Source of the DNA: Pyronema omphalodes
Lineage: Eukaryota; Ascomycota; Pezizomycetes; Pezizales; Pyronemataceae
Assembly (NCBI GenBank): GCA_024516155.1
Contig: JAJJXM010000094.1
Coordinates: 62,001 to 126,000, forward strand
Direction: 5' to 3'
DNA: 64,000 nt
Each line of letters starts with the position of its first letter. Position 1 is the first letter of the stretch. Below the pieces are notes generated by a model. That model did not search any database, was not told the DNA's origin, and saw nothing but the letters and a program-made list of their open reading frames with translations. This document shows, one piece after another, positions 47,280-58,794 of the stretch. The position numbers and the translations under genes were made by a program.

Positions 47280-48947
47280 ATGGCCTTTCAAGCCCGTAGA
47301 CAACGGCAGGTCTCCATCTCTCGAGCTCAACTTGCACCAACAACAACCGCACAGAGCTCTCTAGCTCCGTCGCTGTTCACACCCGACACAGAAGAATGGG
47401 TTGTCTTTTCGCCAGGCGCTGTAGCAGGCTCCAGTGAAGTCGCATCTATTCTAACCGCTAGTTCTCCCGTAAACGAGCGCCATTTCACCGATTTCCCAAC
47501 CGCCTCCGATGACGAATTAGAACTCGAAGTCGAAGAAGAAGAAGAAGCGGAAGAGGACGATGAAGTTGAATCGTCTTGCGCGCTGACAGAAACCGACTCA
47601 TTACAACCCTTCCGAGAAGGTGTGCACGCTCCCATTCTATTACCGACTCACAACGGTTTGGGTATGTTTCAGAGCACACCTACAAGTCGAAGCTTCGAGG
47701 AATCGTTACGTTTAGCTGCCCAGGGTGGTCCAACGGATACCCATTCACGTATCCAGAAATGGAGGTTAGAGCAGGGAAGTGTATTTATGGATGAAATCGA
47801 GAAAGCTACTCGAAGAAGGCGGGAGAGTTTAAGCCGACGGAGTACTGGAGGTGCATCACAGCGAAAGCTCGTCAAGTCTGCTAGCGAGGAAGAGGAGGCC
47901 ATAATAGCAAGCTTAGCGAACCTAGCTACCCCGGATGATGAGCTCTTACGGAATCCATTAGCGCCTCGCTCAGTCAGCGAAACCCAGGGAACCCTGGAAA
48001 CCCCAGCATCTCTCGATGAATCCCAAACCGATGAGGAGCTACAACAAGAAAAAGAAGACCGTGAAAACGAGACCTTCTGGACGCGTATAACCCGAACCTT
48101 CATCCGGGACATCATAGGAATCGACGACCGGTTACTAGAAGTAATCCTAGGAGAAACCCTCCCAAATACTCCCACCCAGGCTGGTACGTCCAACAATATT
48201 CCCGCACCAGAAGACCGGATTCTTTCCCGCATTGCAAAAGAACTAGGGGAGTTGGTTCATTTATATACCCATCCCTCGGACTCACCACCAGCCTTTACCG
48301 CCGCTGCCGCCTCTGCCGGGGTAAATAGACCCGATATTGAAGGTGAAGCAGGTACCAAAACTCCTGTAGCAACCGTCGAAACAACAAAACAACCACCTCA
48401 TCCATCCCATCAACGTACCCCATCCTCTGATATTCACTTCCTCCCAACACTTCCAACCCCCGACCAAACCCTCGAAGAAACTCCCACAGAAACCAGTAAA
48501 ACAACCAGCACAACCCCCTCAACCCGTCGTCAAGACTATTGGGAACAAGATCTCGACATGCGCCTTGTCTTCTCCTTCCTGAAATCCAAATTCAACGGCC
48601 TGCATCGATCCAGCTCTAGTACATCTGTGAATACCATCCATACCTCCAGCACCACCACCATCCCGACAACAGGAGGGGTACATTCAACACCAGTACACCT
48701 GCAACATCCACTAATAGACCGTCGAAGACACCCGGGGTCTCTTCGAACCGCTCCAGTAGAAGCAAGAATCGACTCCCCACAAGTAACTGGTGGGTACTTT
48801 TCGAATCCGGGATCTTGTGCAAGGAGTGAGAGGACTAGATCTGGGAGGGCTAGCACGAGAAGAGGGGGTTATTATTGGGAGGTTGCGAGTAGTGTTAGTG
48901 GGAAGACGGGGAGTTGTGCAGGGGTGGGAATGTGGGCGGCTATCTGA
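47280..48947 (+). CDS. Large acidic, disordered protein of unknown function
   Basis: A single open frame of 555 residues with an ACCATGG start context. Features in order: basic N-terminus, a short hydrophobic patch (TPDTEEWVVFSP), an acidic tract of Glu/Asp near residues 80-95, a basic helical segment HSRIQKWRLEQGSVFMDEI followed by KATRRRR (about residues 155-180), and a conserved-looking core FWTRITRTFIRDIIGIDDRL at about residues 265-285 followed by LEVILGETL. The second half is Thr/Ser/Pro-rich. The last ~60 residues are Gly/Arg/Ser-rich and could be read-through of a missed intron. I do not recognise the family; I believe similar proteins occur in other filamentous ascomycetes, but that needs a search. 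Confidence 0.75.
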   Translation: MAFQARRQRQVSISRAQLAPTTTAQSSLAPSLFTPDTEEWVVFSPGAVAGSSEVASILTASSPVNERHFTDFPTASDDELELEVEEEEEAEEDDEVESSCALTETDSLQPFREGVHAPILLPTHNGLGMFQSTPTSRSFEESLRLAAQGGPTDTHSRIQKWRLEQGSVFMDEIEKATRRRRESLSRRSTGGASQRKLVKSASEEEEAIIASLANLATPDDELLRNPLAPRSVSETQGTLETPASLDESQTDEELQQEKEDRENETFWTRITRTFIRDIIGIDDRLLEVILGETLPNTPTQAGTSNNIPAPEDRILSRIAKELGELVHLYTHPSDSPPAFTAAAASAGVNRPDIEGEAGTKTPVATVETTKQPPHPSHQRTPSSDIHFLPTLPTPDQTLEETPTETSKTTSTTPSTRRQDYWEQDLDMRLVFSFLKSKFNGLHRSSSSTSVNTIHTSSTTTIPTTGGVHSTPVHLQHPLIDRRRHPGSLRTAPVEARIDSPQVTGGYFSNPGSCARSERTRSGRASTRRGGYYWEVASSVSGKTGSCAGVGMWAAI

Positions 48948-51830
48948 GCGGGATGGGCGCGGGGATGGGAACACAGCAGTGAGGGATGGGGGGGAGGGGT
49001 TGCAATATATCATGAGCTGGAGTTAGGAGGTGATATTCTGCATACCATTTTGGGTAGCAATGTTTATGTTATGTGTTTTTTTTTTATCTTTTCTCGTTTT
49101 AGCGTTGATGGCTTTTCCAGTTTTTTTTTCTACTGTTTTTTGTTGTGATTTTAACGGATATCTCTTTCCTATCTTTTTTTTTTCTATTTGGATGAGCATG
49201 TAATGAGGCATTGTAGAAGGCAGGTAGTGTGCATCTTTTTAGGTTTTTAGGGTTTTAGGTATTAATGGTATCTATCATCTATCATCCATCATCCATCATC
49301 TATCATCTATCATCTATCATCTATCATCTATCATCTATCATCTATCATCTATCATCTATCATCTATCATCTATCATCTATCATCTATCATCTATCATCTA
49401 TCATCTATCATCTATCATCTATCATCTATCATCTATCATCTATCATCTATCATCTATCATCTATCATCTATCATCTATCATCTATCATGTTTTTTTTTTT
49501 TTTTCAGGCAATCTTTAACCGACTTACTTACTTACATACTCGTGTACGATGAATATCAATATAACTAACTAACTCATCGAGGTTCGTAGTTATAATATAT
49601 ACCTTCACTCACTTCTGTAACTATACTAATTAATAATTACCTGTAAATATACCCATTACAGATGTTTCGATTATGAAGGATGGTTTGATGAAGGTTAGTT
49701 TGATGGATGATGGATGATGGTCCGCTGGATATATTACCTCTTCAGTACATTGGCAGCTTGATAAAAATACCAGCTTATATAAGCTACCTCTTCATTCCTA
49801 TGAAATCATGTCAATCTGTCGGGCGCGGGGGGGGGGGGGGGGGGGGATGCCTACGCTTGGGAGTATATATATATCCATATCCTACCGATTGCTGCAAGAA
49901 CATAGCCGAGGGATCATGACAGTTGGGACTAACTCTGAGAACAGAGAACAGAGAATAGAGGAAGGTGGAGGTGGATGAAATTTGAATAGATAAGTGTTAA
50001 CCGATAGTAATCACAAATCCGACAGAACAGCTTTACGGCGGTAATGGGTTGTAGCGTGCCTATCCACCTCCCCCCGCACTCCCGCACCCCACCAGCACCA
50101 TATTAACGGACACAGCTTCACAGGCAAATCACGAAACCTGTGACCAATATCTACCTCTATTTCAGATAATGGATGATGGATGATGGATGATGGATGATGG
50201 ATGATGGACAATATTTCCCAACATCAAAGCGATGTGATGAGTATAAGTACGTATGGGTATGAAGTAGACCAGGCATGCAGTAATCCGCGCTTCCTCTCTA
50301 CGCTTTATATACACCAATTCAGTGTTATTGAAACTTGAGTTGATAGACACAATACAGGCAGAAGGGGAAGCATGATGCATGATGCAAGACGCATCAGTCA
50401 CCAGGCATCAATCCTCAATCATCACCCATCACTCGATTACCCAATCACCCCAGCACATGCCTTTTCTGCTTTATCTGCTTTATCTTCCCCAACTCATGAT
50501 ACTGGTTATTCTCATACCACTACCATAGCTTTTTCAACCGAAATTCCAGTATCTCTACTCCGACAACCTTTGTATTCCATAACCATAATCAATCCGATTC
50601 AACCCCTACTTTTTTTTCAGTTTTCCGGGCACGTTTTCCACAGCATCTTCCGGCTGCGAAATTTTTTTTTTACCACTTTCTTTTACAGAAGATGGTCAAT
50701 AAATATCACTTACTTAAGATTAATCAGTGCGGAAAATTGGCATGTTTTTGATCTTCTTCGTGATGTGTGTGGAGACTGATGGATATAGCCACATACCACC
50801 CCCCCCCTCCTTTCAAGATTATATCTATTCGACAGGAAATGCGCAGGCTCATGTCGTGAGTGGTATATCAAGACGATCCAGTACCTTCTTCGCAGCGTAG
50901 GGAATTATTTGTAGCATGTAACTTTTACTTCACTATGGAATTTTCCGAGAATCCGAGAAAAGGTATTCTGAACTGTGCTGCAAAACGGAATGGCTACTGA
51001 GCGTGGTTATGATGAACGAAGGCTGGCCACGGAAGATGCAGTCCAGACTCCGCGGTATTTCAAGAACGGTTGATTATTGTTTACTACAAGATGAGATTGT
51101 GAGGCTTGGTTAAATCTGGTCTACAGCCGGGAATGAATGAGATGGGCCAATATGGGGAGCTCTGATTTTAAATGATAAGCTACGCTGCGAATGGTTTGCT
51201 GTATAAGATCTAGATTCGGAAGGAAAATGCAGTTGATGCGAAATATTACCGGATGATTGGTAGATGGATGATGTGATTTGTTATAAGAAAGACTTTAAAA
51301 CAGTAAATTATTAGAGAGAATGAAAGTACACAGTAAATAACAGGTACATCTTCAAGTAGACATTATGCACTCATCAAAAATATCGCTGCAAGGATAAAAC
51401 CACAAATACAACGCCGAAGCACCATCACATGATAACACATCATCAGAATCACTGCGTCATCCTTGTTGTTGCTCTGACGACCATTCTTATTTCCCTCTTC
51501 CCAACCGGAAAGCTTTCGTACAACCGCTGGTTTCTTCTCCTCAACTTCCGTGATCTAACTTACCACACATTTCCTGCCCTTACCATCCTCGTGATCCACT
51601 ACGGTAGTACCTTCTCTACCTCATCACCTGCTCTATCTTCCATCACCACTACCGTTGCCTCGAACCCCACTCAACACGCCTAAGCCCTCTCTATCTTTCT
51701 TCAGCATATCCTCCAAACACTGCCCCTATTCCCGATCCTCAAATCTTTCCCGATCTTCACATTTCACAGCCTCAACGACCTCCTCCATTGTTCCATCACA
51801 ACCTCTTTCCATTTTCTCTTCATCTGCGGT
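48948..51830. other. Spacer with ATCTATC minisatellite and other repeats
   Basis: No gene supported. Besides the 7-bp array at 49269-49487, it has GGATGAT arrays at about 49700-49715 and 50168-50205, G20 at 49827-49846 and TTTT runs. Frames at 50372-50779 and 51429-51924 have no family resemblance and are probably chance. Confidence 0.45.
49269..49487. repeat. ATCTATC 7-bp minisatellite
   Basis: About 31 copies of the unit ATCTATC with two or three ATCCATC variants at the left end, closed by a T-run. All frames remain open across it (translations such as YHLSSII), which explains a false 95-codon frame. It starts about 320 bases after the stop of the 47280 gene. Confidence 0.95.
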
Positions 51831-52850
51831 TCAATGTCCAGTAATGATGCAAGTACTGTTGTCTAGTAATCGTCGCCCATGGACCCCTCTACAGCAGTCA
51901 AAATTTTCGTGGCCCTTTTCATGAGCATTTATACGACTGCCTGCTGTACATAACTGAGGATCTAATCCTCCCTTTCTCTCTCTCTCTCTCACACACCCCC
52001 CCCCCCCCCCCCCTTCCCCAGAGTTAGGTTGGAGGACGGAGGCAGATGTAACTGCTATTGGTGATGGAGTTGAGGGAGGATCCGGCCGGAGACGGTGAGG
52101 ATGCTTGTTGAGGGATAAGCGGGTGTAGAGGGATGTGAAAAGATCAGAGAGAGGTAAGTATGGAGGAAGGACTAACTTGATGTTGGGGAGATCTGGACAT
52201 GTGGTGATGAATGTGTTGATCATTTTTGGGGGTGTCGGTACTGGTGGCTTTTTTGTGGTGGTTGCTGAAAGGGATTGTTTGTGGAAAATAATGAAATGCG
52301 TAAGAGAAACGGTACTGCGGAGTAAAGCGTGCTGCTTGAGACACGACGTGGTTCTTGAGGTGTCGTTCTGGAGGTATAGTTCTCGGGAGAGCAAGTATTT
52401 GCTAGATTGTTCTTCTCAATAGAGTGTTACTTAAGGTGTGTTTCGTGAAAGAGGAAGTAGTTCTTCGCTGGTGTTTCTCGAGATTGAGAGATAGTTTCTT
52501 AAGGTACGTTGGTTGAGCGAGGAAGTAGTTCTTCAATTGTGTTTCTCCAGAGGTCGTTTCTTAAAATATTTTCCGCGAATCCAGAGAACGTGTTCCGTTA
52601 GAGATTAGCCTGTCAGAGAAAATGTGGAAACGAGAGTGCTGCGCAGGCTCGCTATAAGTTGTATTGCGCGCGACTGGCTAATGGCTCATGAGATATCACA
52701 CTTACTTGCTGCATAGGACTATTGGGATTACATAGGGCAATTGCTTGGGGTTCCCGCATATGCCTTGAAGGCCTCGAACTGTGTATCATTAAAAATCAAA
52801 AATTAAAGCAATTGCTTAGGGTTTAACGCAACGTCAACCTGATGCCGAAA
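51831..52850 (-). pseudogene. Decayed SDE2 copy 2
   Basis: Minus strand. The ubiquitin-like start is preserved (MINTFITTCPDLPNIKLVLP from 52223) and the frame stays open to 51831, but the region that should hold GG-KGG is replaced by a simple-sequence tract (C18 at 51996-52013 next to a CT run), so translation reads poly-Gly then RERERKGG. Homology resumes as LDPQLCTAGSRINAHEKGHE and stops about 20 residues later; the Sde2 helical body and acidic tail are missing. The leader (52400-52640) keeps the shared repeats and the block near 52830. Not expected to give functional Sde2, but a ubiquitin-like fragment could be translated. Confidence 0.85.
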
Positions 52851-54348
52851 AAATGCAAATCCATGTGAGCGCTTCCATCACTGTTGAAGAACATAGTGGG
52901 GAGAGAGGAAGAAGATGGAGGTGGACAACGACGAGGTGTGACTTAATGGTAGACAAACAAGTGCAACGAGAAATGCTGCACATAGGGTATGCATGTGATG
53001 CATGCTACATCCACATCCACCTCCAGTACACGGCGAACCAAGCACCTTGTAGCAATCATATATTTCTCTGCGGAGTCAGCCTGGTTCATCGCCTTCTTGT
53101 CATTACAAGGGTTCATTGACTGCAAACGACGAGTCAGCCAAAGACAAGCCAGGGTGTCTCAGATACTGCCGGCAGCCATGGAACTCTAAAAGCACTACAT
53201 CTGTCATCCGACAACACCTATCCTTATTCAAACTATGTGGCTGGTAAAGTTAGACATGCAAATCGTGTTCCTCAGCTGATATTTTCGGTGCATACTCGCC
53301 ACGAATTGAAATAGCAGGTATGATTCACATCGTCTGTTATCTATAGATATTATGAAATGTCATAGTGTAACCAGACATGACAGCATAATTCGTATGATAA
53401 AAACGTCGTGGCGGTAGGTATAGAGTTACCGCTCACTTCATCCTCAGCTTTTTATGCGCATTCATTAACACTGCTTTCGAAAGCGGCCAGATAGGGAAGT
53501 ATGAAGTATGAAATACGAAAATTGAAACCCTAATTACCAACCAACAAACCATCATTTACACATGTCTCGCTAAAACATGAACACAGTCGTAGTTATTGGA
53601 GTGACAATTGAGAACTTCCCGTGAGACTATAGCAACGCTATAGCGACAATGCTTCTATTGAGTCTTACCGAAGACTGCAACCAGAGATTGTTTTCACTTC
53701 TCTTTATTGATTGAGGGCGTTCCTAGCACTATTGACCATTCAATTCTGGAGTGACAATTTTTCAATTGATGAGATAGTACTGCTTTTTATTGTATTAGGC
53801 AATAGAAAAGCGCTACTACAGCCTTACTGAACGTTCTCCGGTATGTAGATGAAAGGGAAATATGTACCTTGCACAAGGATGAACGACCAGCCTTGTTCCG
53901 CCGTCCTCCTACACCTCAATTGTACGTACGTGCATACATGAAATTCTTGATATCCAGTACACCCGGTTGCGTGAGATTATATTGGTCCACGATGGCCCGA
54001 AATATTGGCACGCTAAACGAACCAGGAGGGGAATGAGCCGTCTTCCTCGCGTGTATGTGTTCAAAAATAGTTGAGCACCAGGCGTCTGCATATCAAACGT
54101 CTGGAATATTTATTCACTTCAGCTCTTACCATCGGCTGCCTCACAGATTGTGGCAAGAACTTCTAAGACTTAGAAAGGAGTGTGCTTTTGGGGTTCGCAA
54201 AATAAATATGAATAGTTGAACGGTTTGCGTCTTCCTGCCCTACACTATGATTTCAGCCCCCGTCGTCGATATATTATTTATCTTGAGTTATTCATTCTTC
54301 GTTTAACAGTTTTTCCTGACGGTTTTTTGTTTTCAATAATAAGTCACA
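52851..54348. other. Duplicated intervening segment, arm B
   Basis: Inverted, diverged copy of 37674-39059. Clear shared blocks include the one around 53080-53130 (GCCTTCTTGTCATTACAAGG) matching 38885-38925 reversed, the block at 53440-53470 (CAGCTTTTTATGCGCATTC), the ORF-like block at 53700-53940, and TTATATTGGTCCACGATGG at about 53978. No intact gene. Confidence 0.6.
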
Positions 54349-54831
54349 ATGAAGTTTCGCCAGGTTATATTTATTCTTTCTCTATTCCTTCTCGCTTTAT
54401 CCTGTGCCGCTCCAACCGGTAAACCTTCCGCAGCTATGGTATTCAATCACGTCATTCTATCCGCTTCATGAATCCAGAATCCTAATTGCCATTATCCGCA
54501 GGAACCTGTACCTGTCATCAACACCAGTAGCGAAAGTTTACTCCCTCGCAGAGAAAAACCAAAAAACCAAGCCACGGCCAATACCCACAGCAAAGGGAAA
54601 TCCTCCTCCTCCTCCTCCGTTTCAGTCGTAAACAACGGCAAAGGAGCTCGAATATCCGTTGGAAAACAGAAAGAGAAAGACGATAAGAAGAAAGAAATTA
54701 ATGCCACGATTGCATCTGCGGTGGGAATATGTTTTGCTGTGGCCTTTGTTTTGTGGATCTGCTACCGTCGAAACAGAAACAAGGAAATTAAATGTAATTT
54801 TATTTGCTGCGGTAGGATTCAGGTTGAGTAG
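54349..54831 (+). CDS. Small signal-peptide, single-span membrane protein, copy B
   Basis: Two exons: 54349-54438 and 54502-54831, 63-nt intron at the same place and phase as in copy A; 139 residues. Signal peptide MKFRQVIFILSLFLLALSCA, Ser-rich linker (SKGKSSSSSS), membrane span ATIASAVGICFAVAFVLWIC, basic RRNRNK stop-transfer residues and a Cys-containing tail (CNFICCGRIQVE). About half the residues match copy A, with small in-frame length differences in the linker. Function unknown. The copy is on the opposite strand to copy A, in the right arm of the inverted duplication. Confidence 0.75.
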
Positions 54832-55699
54832 TGGTAGGAGATAAAGTATTCTTTCATTTTTGGACGGCTTATGGATCGATCAGTTGAGAGGATAATATAA
54901 GTAGGGTTACGGCTTGGCTCTTGATGTAGTATTTGAATATATGTTATCTTGGGCATCTGTTTGACTATATTTATAGCGGTGGTCAAGGAATGGAGAAATA
55001 GTGGATTCTAAGCAGGCTGGGTTATTGTGGTTGATTTTCTGAACGGAGTTTTACAAGGAATTTATGTTAAGGATTAATGCACGGTCCGATATAATGACCC
55101 GCTTGCATTCGGAAAACAGCGGCTCAGACTCGCCAGTCAACGCGGGAACTGAGAGTATGCTCACCGCCATTTCGTAGAGGTTGGGGAACCTAGTTACCAG
55201 GAACTGGTGGATTAAGGGGGGTTAAGATGCTGGCAGACTCGGCCATCGGTGGGTTCAAACGAGGTTGAATGCACTATTTATTCCTGCATGCACTGGTTCC
55301 TGATGGAGTTAAACTGGTTCGTATTTACCGAGTCCGTTTAATCAGTGCCCTGCAGTTACCTGGTTCTACAGACCCCTCAAAACTGAACCAACTGTGTATG
55401 GGGGATACCAAAACTGCACCAAGTAACTGTGAATCGTCAGTTCAGTTAACCTAGTTTACGATTTTACCTGGTAAACTGGCTATACGTTGGGAGGTCTGTT
55501 ACAAAGTCTTTCTACGCCATGTAAGATGTGAGAAAAAAATAACACGTCTAAATAATAGAACAACGTCGCTGAAATGCTCGAGACAGATAATCAAACAAGT
55601 ATCATAAAATTCATACAGTAAAAAAAGTAAATAACATCGCATAGCAACGCCATGATTCCCATCTAACCCTTCCCAGAACCATCTACACCGTTCTCGTAA
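54832..55699. other. Spacer with dyad-rich DNA
   Basis: No gene. At about 55180-55480 several short inverted or direct motifs recur (GGAACCTAGTTACCAGGAACTGG, AGTTACCTGGTTC, GTTAACCTAGTTTACG, TACCTGGTAAACTGG), suggesting a decayed palindromic element. The last ~100 bases are the 3' UTR of the acyl-CoA dehydrogenase gene. Confidence 0.4.
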
Positions 55700-57052
55700 T
55701 TATTTCTTCTGGTACTTCTTCTGCAACAACTTCGAAATAGTCTGAAGCTGAATGTTTGAAGTACCCTCGTAGATAGCACCGATCTTGGAGTCTCTCCAGA
55801 ACTTTTCACTCAATCCCTCACGGACAAAACCCATTCCACCCTGCCACTCAATAGCCTGCCCAGAGACTCTCTCAGCAACCTGGGAAGCGAAAAGCTTGGC
55901 CATAGAAGCCTCCTGAACGAATCCCTCACCGGCCCTGACTCCACCAGACTCCTTGGCACGGACAGCGTTGTAAAGAAGTGCTCTCGCAGCCTCGATGTCA
56001 ACGTATGCCTGAGCAATCTGAAACTGCATTCCCTGGAAGTTACCGACGTAATCACCGAACTGCTTGCGCTCGTTCCAGACGTATTTGACGGCGGTCTCCC
56101 AAGCTCCTAGAGCAAGACCGGTCATCTGAGCGGCAATACCGATACGTCCCTCGTTCAAAATAGAGATGGCGTATTTGTAACCCTCACCCTCCTTTCCGAT
56201 CAAGTTCTCGGCAGGGACCTCAACATCGTCGAAGGTCAAGACACAGGTGGAAGAGGCTCTGATTCCGAGCTTCTTCTCCTTCTTAGCGATGTTGAAACCG
56301 GGCATTCCCTTCTCGAGAACAAAGGCGGAGATACCCTTGTGTCCGCGCTCAGGTGCTAGGTTTGCGAATACAATGAAGATGTCGGCCTCGTTGGCGTTGG
56401 TGATCCACATCTTCTGTCCAGAGATGGTGTAGGATCCTCCAGACTGGGACTTGGTAGCCTTGGTCTTGAGGGCGAAAGCATCGGATCCCGAAGCGGGCTC
56501 AGAGAGACAGAACGATCCGACGGAGGAGGTGGCGAGACGGGGAAGGTATTTGTTCTTGAGGGCCTCTGATCCGTAGGTCTTGAAGACGGTGTTGACGAGG
56601 GTGTTGTGGACGTCAACCATGACGGAAACCTATTTTATCATCAGTAAACTTATCACCACCAATTCTACAAATCATGGGTAACCAACCGAAGGGTCGACTT
56701 TGGCAAGCTCCTCAATGGCAACGATACATGCTCCAAAGTTCATCTCAGATCCTCCGTACTTCTCAGGAATCTCAATGCCCATGAGACCCTGCTCGAAGAG
56801 CTGGGAAACAATTCCCTTGTCCATCTGCTCCGCCTCATCCATATCTCTAACCTTAGGCAAAATCTCCTCATTTGCAAATTTGGAGACTGATTCCTTGAGC
56901 ATTTCCTCGGTCTCAGTCAAGGCAGAAATCGGTGTAGGAACTCCCAAATCGGAGAAGCTGCGAGTGGTAGCAGCACGGAAACCATTGCGGCGGAGGAGAA
57001 GGCTGGGACGCGCGGCGGCGAGAGTGGTTGCGCGACGAATACAGGATGCCAT
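55700..57052 (-). CDS. Mitochondrial acyl-CoA dehydrogenase (short/branched-chain type)
   Basis: Two exons on the minus strand: 56687-57052 and 55700-56629, with a 57-nt phase-0 intron (GTTGGT donor, TAG acceptor); 431 residues. The N-terminus is an Arg/Ala/Ser-rich mitochondrial presequence (MASCIRRATTLAAARPSLLL). The acyl-CoA dehydrogenase N-domain includes LFEQGLMGIEIPEKYGGS, the FAD-loop signature is CLSEPASGSDA, the middle beta domain has MWITNANEADIFIVFA, and the C-terminal domain ends KIGAIYEGTSNIQLQTISK, with the catalytic Glu of YEGTS present. It resembles short/branched-chain enzymes used in Ile/Val or short-chain fatty acid breakdown; exact substrate is not decided by sequence alone. 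Electrons would go to ETF. Confidence 0.95.
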
Positions 57053-58790
57053 ATTGATGGTGTTGTTTTGGTGATTTTCGGTAACGAATGTATGGGACTA
57101 CTGAAGCTTTAAGACTGTGGGGTTACCTTTGGGTTGGCTTTGCGTGCCGATGGAAGCCGAGGCACTTGATCATGTGAAGTGCAACCACCACAGCAGAGCT
57201 GTCTCCCTGTCGCCCGTGCACCGAGATGCCTAGGACAACGGAAGCTGCAACAGTGACCAAGCAACCATCGAGCTACAATTATTAGTCCTACCTCTCACAC
57301 GGAGCTGTAACGAAGCCAAGCCGAAGCTTTGCAATTGCAATTGCGACGCGGGGGACGCCAAACCGTCTGTGGCGGGGAAGAACATGACGTTGAGCCTTCG
57401 CCGGAGGCAGTGTGGGGCATTTAAGCGTCTCCGATTGAGAGTAGTGGACAGCTCAAGACGAACGGTCGGGACCCGAGCTGAGCTTGGGAGAGGAGACCGA
57501 ACGCCGACCAGAGTTCTAGCGTATGAACGGACATGCATCGTGGGGTTTGGTGGGGTTGCTTTGAGATTATCTTATCTGACCCGCGAGATATCGCTTATCT
57601 AATGTCATCCGCGCGGCAGGCCTCACCTTTCCACATCGGAGATCTAATCAACCGTGATTGAGATGGCGAGACGCTTATATGCGGTTGTCACGATCGAGAT
57701 TTGTATATAACGCTCAACGATATCATTGAATCACAGCAAAAGTCACGGCAGATTACTGAAACACATAACTCGGGGCGGAATTAACTTGAAGAAAAATGCT
57801 TTAATTTCCTGTGATAAACCGCGTAACTCGTGATGCTGTCTAATATCTCAAAAGCAGTTCGTCTCTTCTTTCTCCAAAATCTTGCTCCCAGTTTTCTATC
57901 TCTACCTCCATCTTGCTATCCCTCTCGCGATACTCCCAAATCATGCCAAATTGAACTAGCAAACCACGTTTATATCCGTCATTCACATGCGTTGCTCATT
58001 CATCTTCGACTCCTCGGACACTCCAGTGTTTTCTCAATTCCTTCGCATCCAAACTCATTCATTCATATCCTATAGAACGCCACAGTCCTATATATCTTCA
58101 CCTTAACTGTCCCACAATAGACCAGGTCTCAACCCAATATATCTACCAGTTTCAACCGGGCTGTAATGAGGTGTTAATGTCCCCCTGCTACGAAGATCAC
58201 TCAACTGCCACTGGTCCCAGGTCTGCCATCACTGATGTCACTCCTCTTAAGTCCGATATCCCTGAGATGACCGTGGGCTGTAGCTTCTGATGTTGGAGTT
58301 CTTGGAGTTCTTGGGGTTGTTGGAGTTGTTGGAGTTCTTGGAGTGCTTGGAGTTCTTGGAGTTCTGGGAGTTCTGGGAGTTCTTGGAGTTCTGGGAGTTC
58401 TTGGGGAATGATCAACTGTAACCTCCTCCGCTCGGTATACACAGTAGACAACGGTCCGCGTCCCCTAGACATTTCAAGTGGCTCAGCATAGACTGCATTC
58501 CGCTGCAAGCTACCAGAATCACATTTTGGTGAATGTTTTGCTGGAAGAAGACAAATTCGATTTGGAAGACGGTGACGGATATTCGTAAGTTCTTTCTAGG
58601 GCTTGTCTGATGGTGAAGTTGCTGATGATGTTCTTGAGCAGTGCTGATGAGCTTTTGGCATCATTAACACAGTTGTCGACCGAGACGGGGGAAGGGGTGA
58701 GGGGAGGGGGGGGGGGGGGGGGGGGGGGGGGGAGCAGCAAGGAGAGAGAGATCGGTGCCGATTTGAACGATGGGTAAGCTTTCAATTTCT
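57053..58790. other. Spacer upstream of acyl-CoA dehydrogenase gene
   Basis: No gene supported. The first few hundred bases form the dehydrogenase promoter. At about 58283-58405 there is a 9-base array, GGAGTTCTT with variants (about 13 copies), that translates on the minus strand as ELQELPELQ repeats. G27 lies at 58706-58732, immediately upstream of decayed SDE2 copy 3. Confidence 0.5.
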
Positions 58791-58794
58791 TTTG

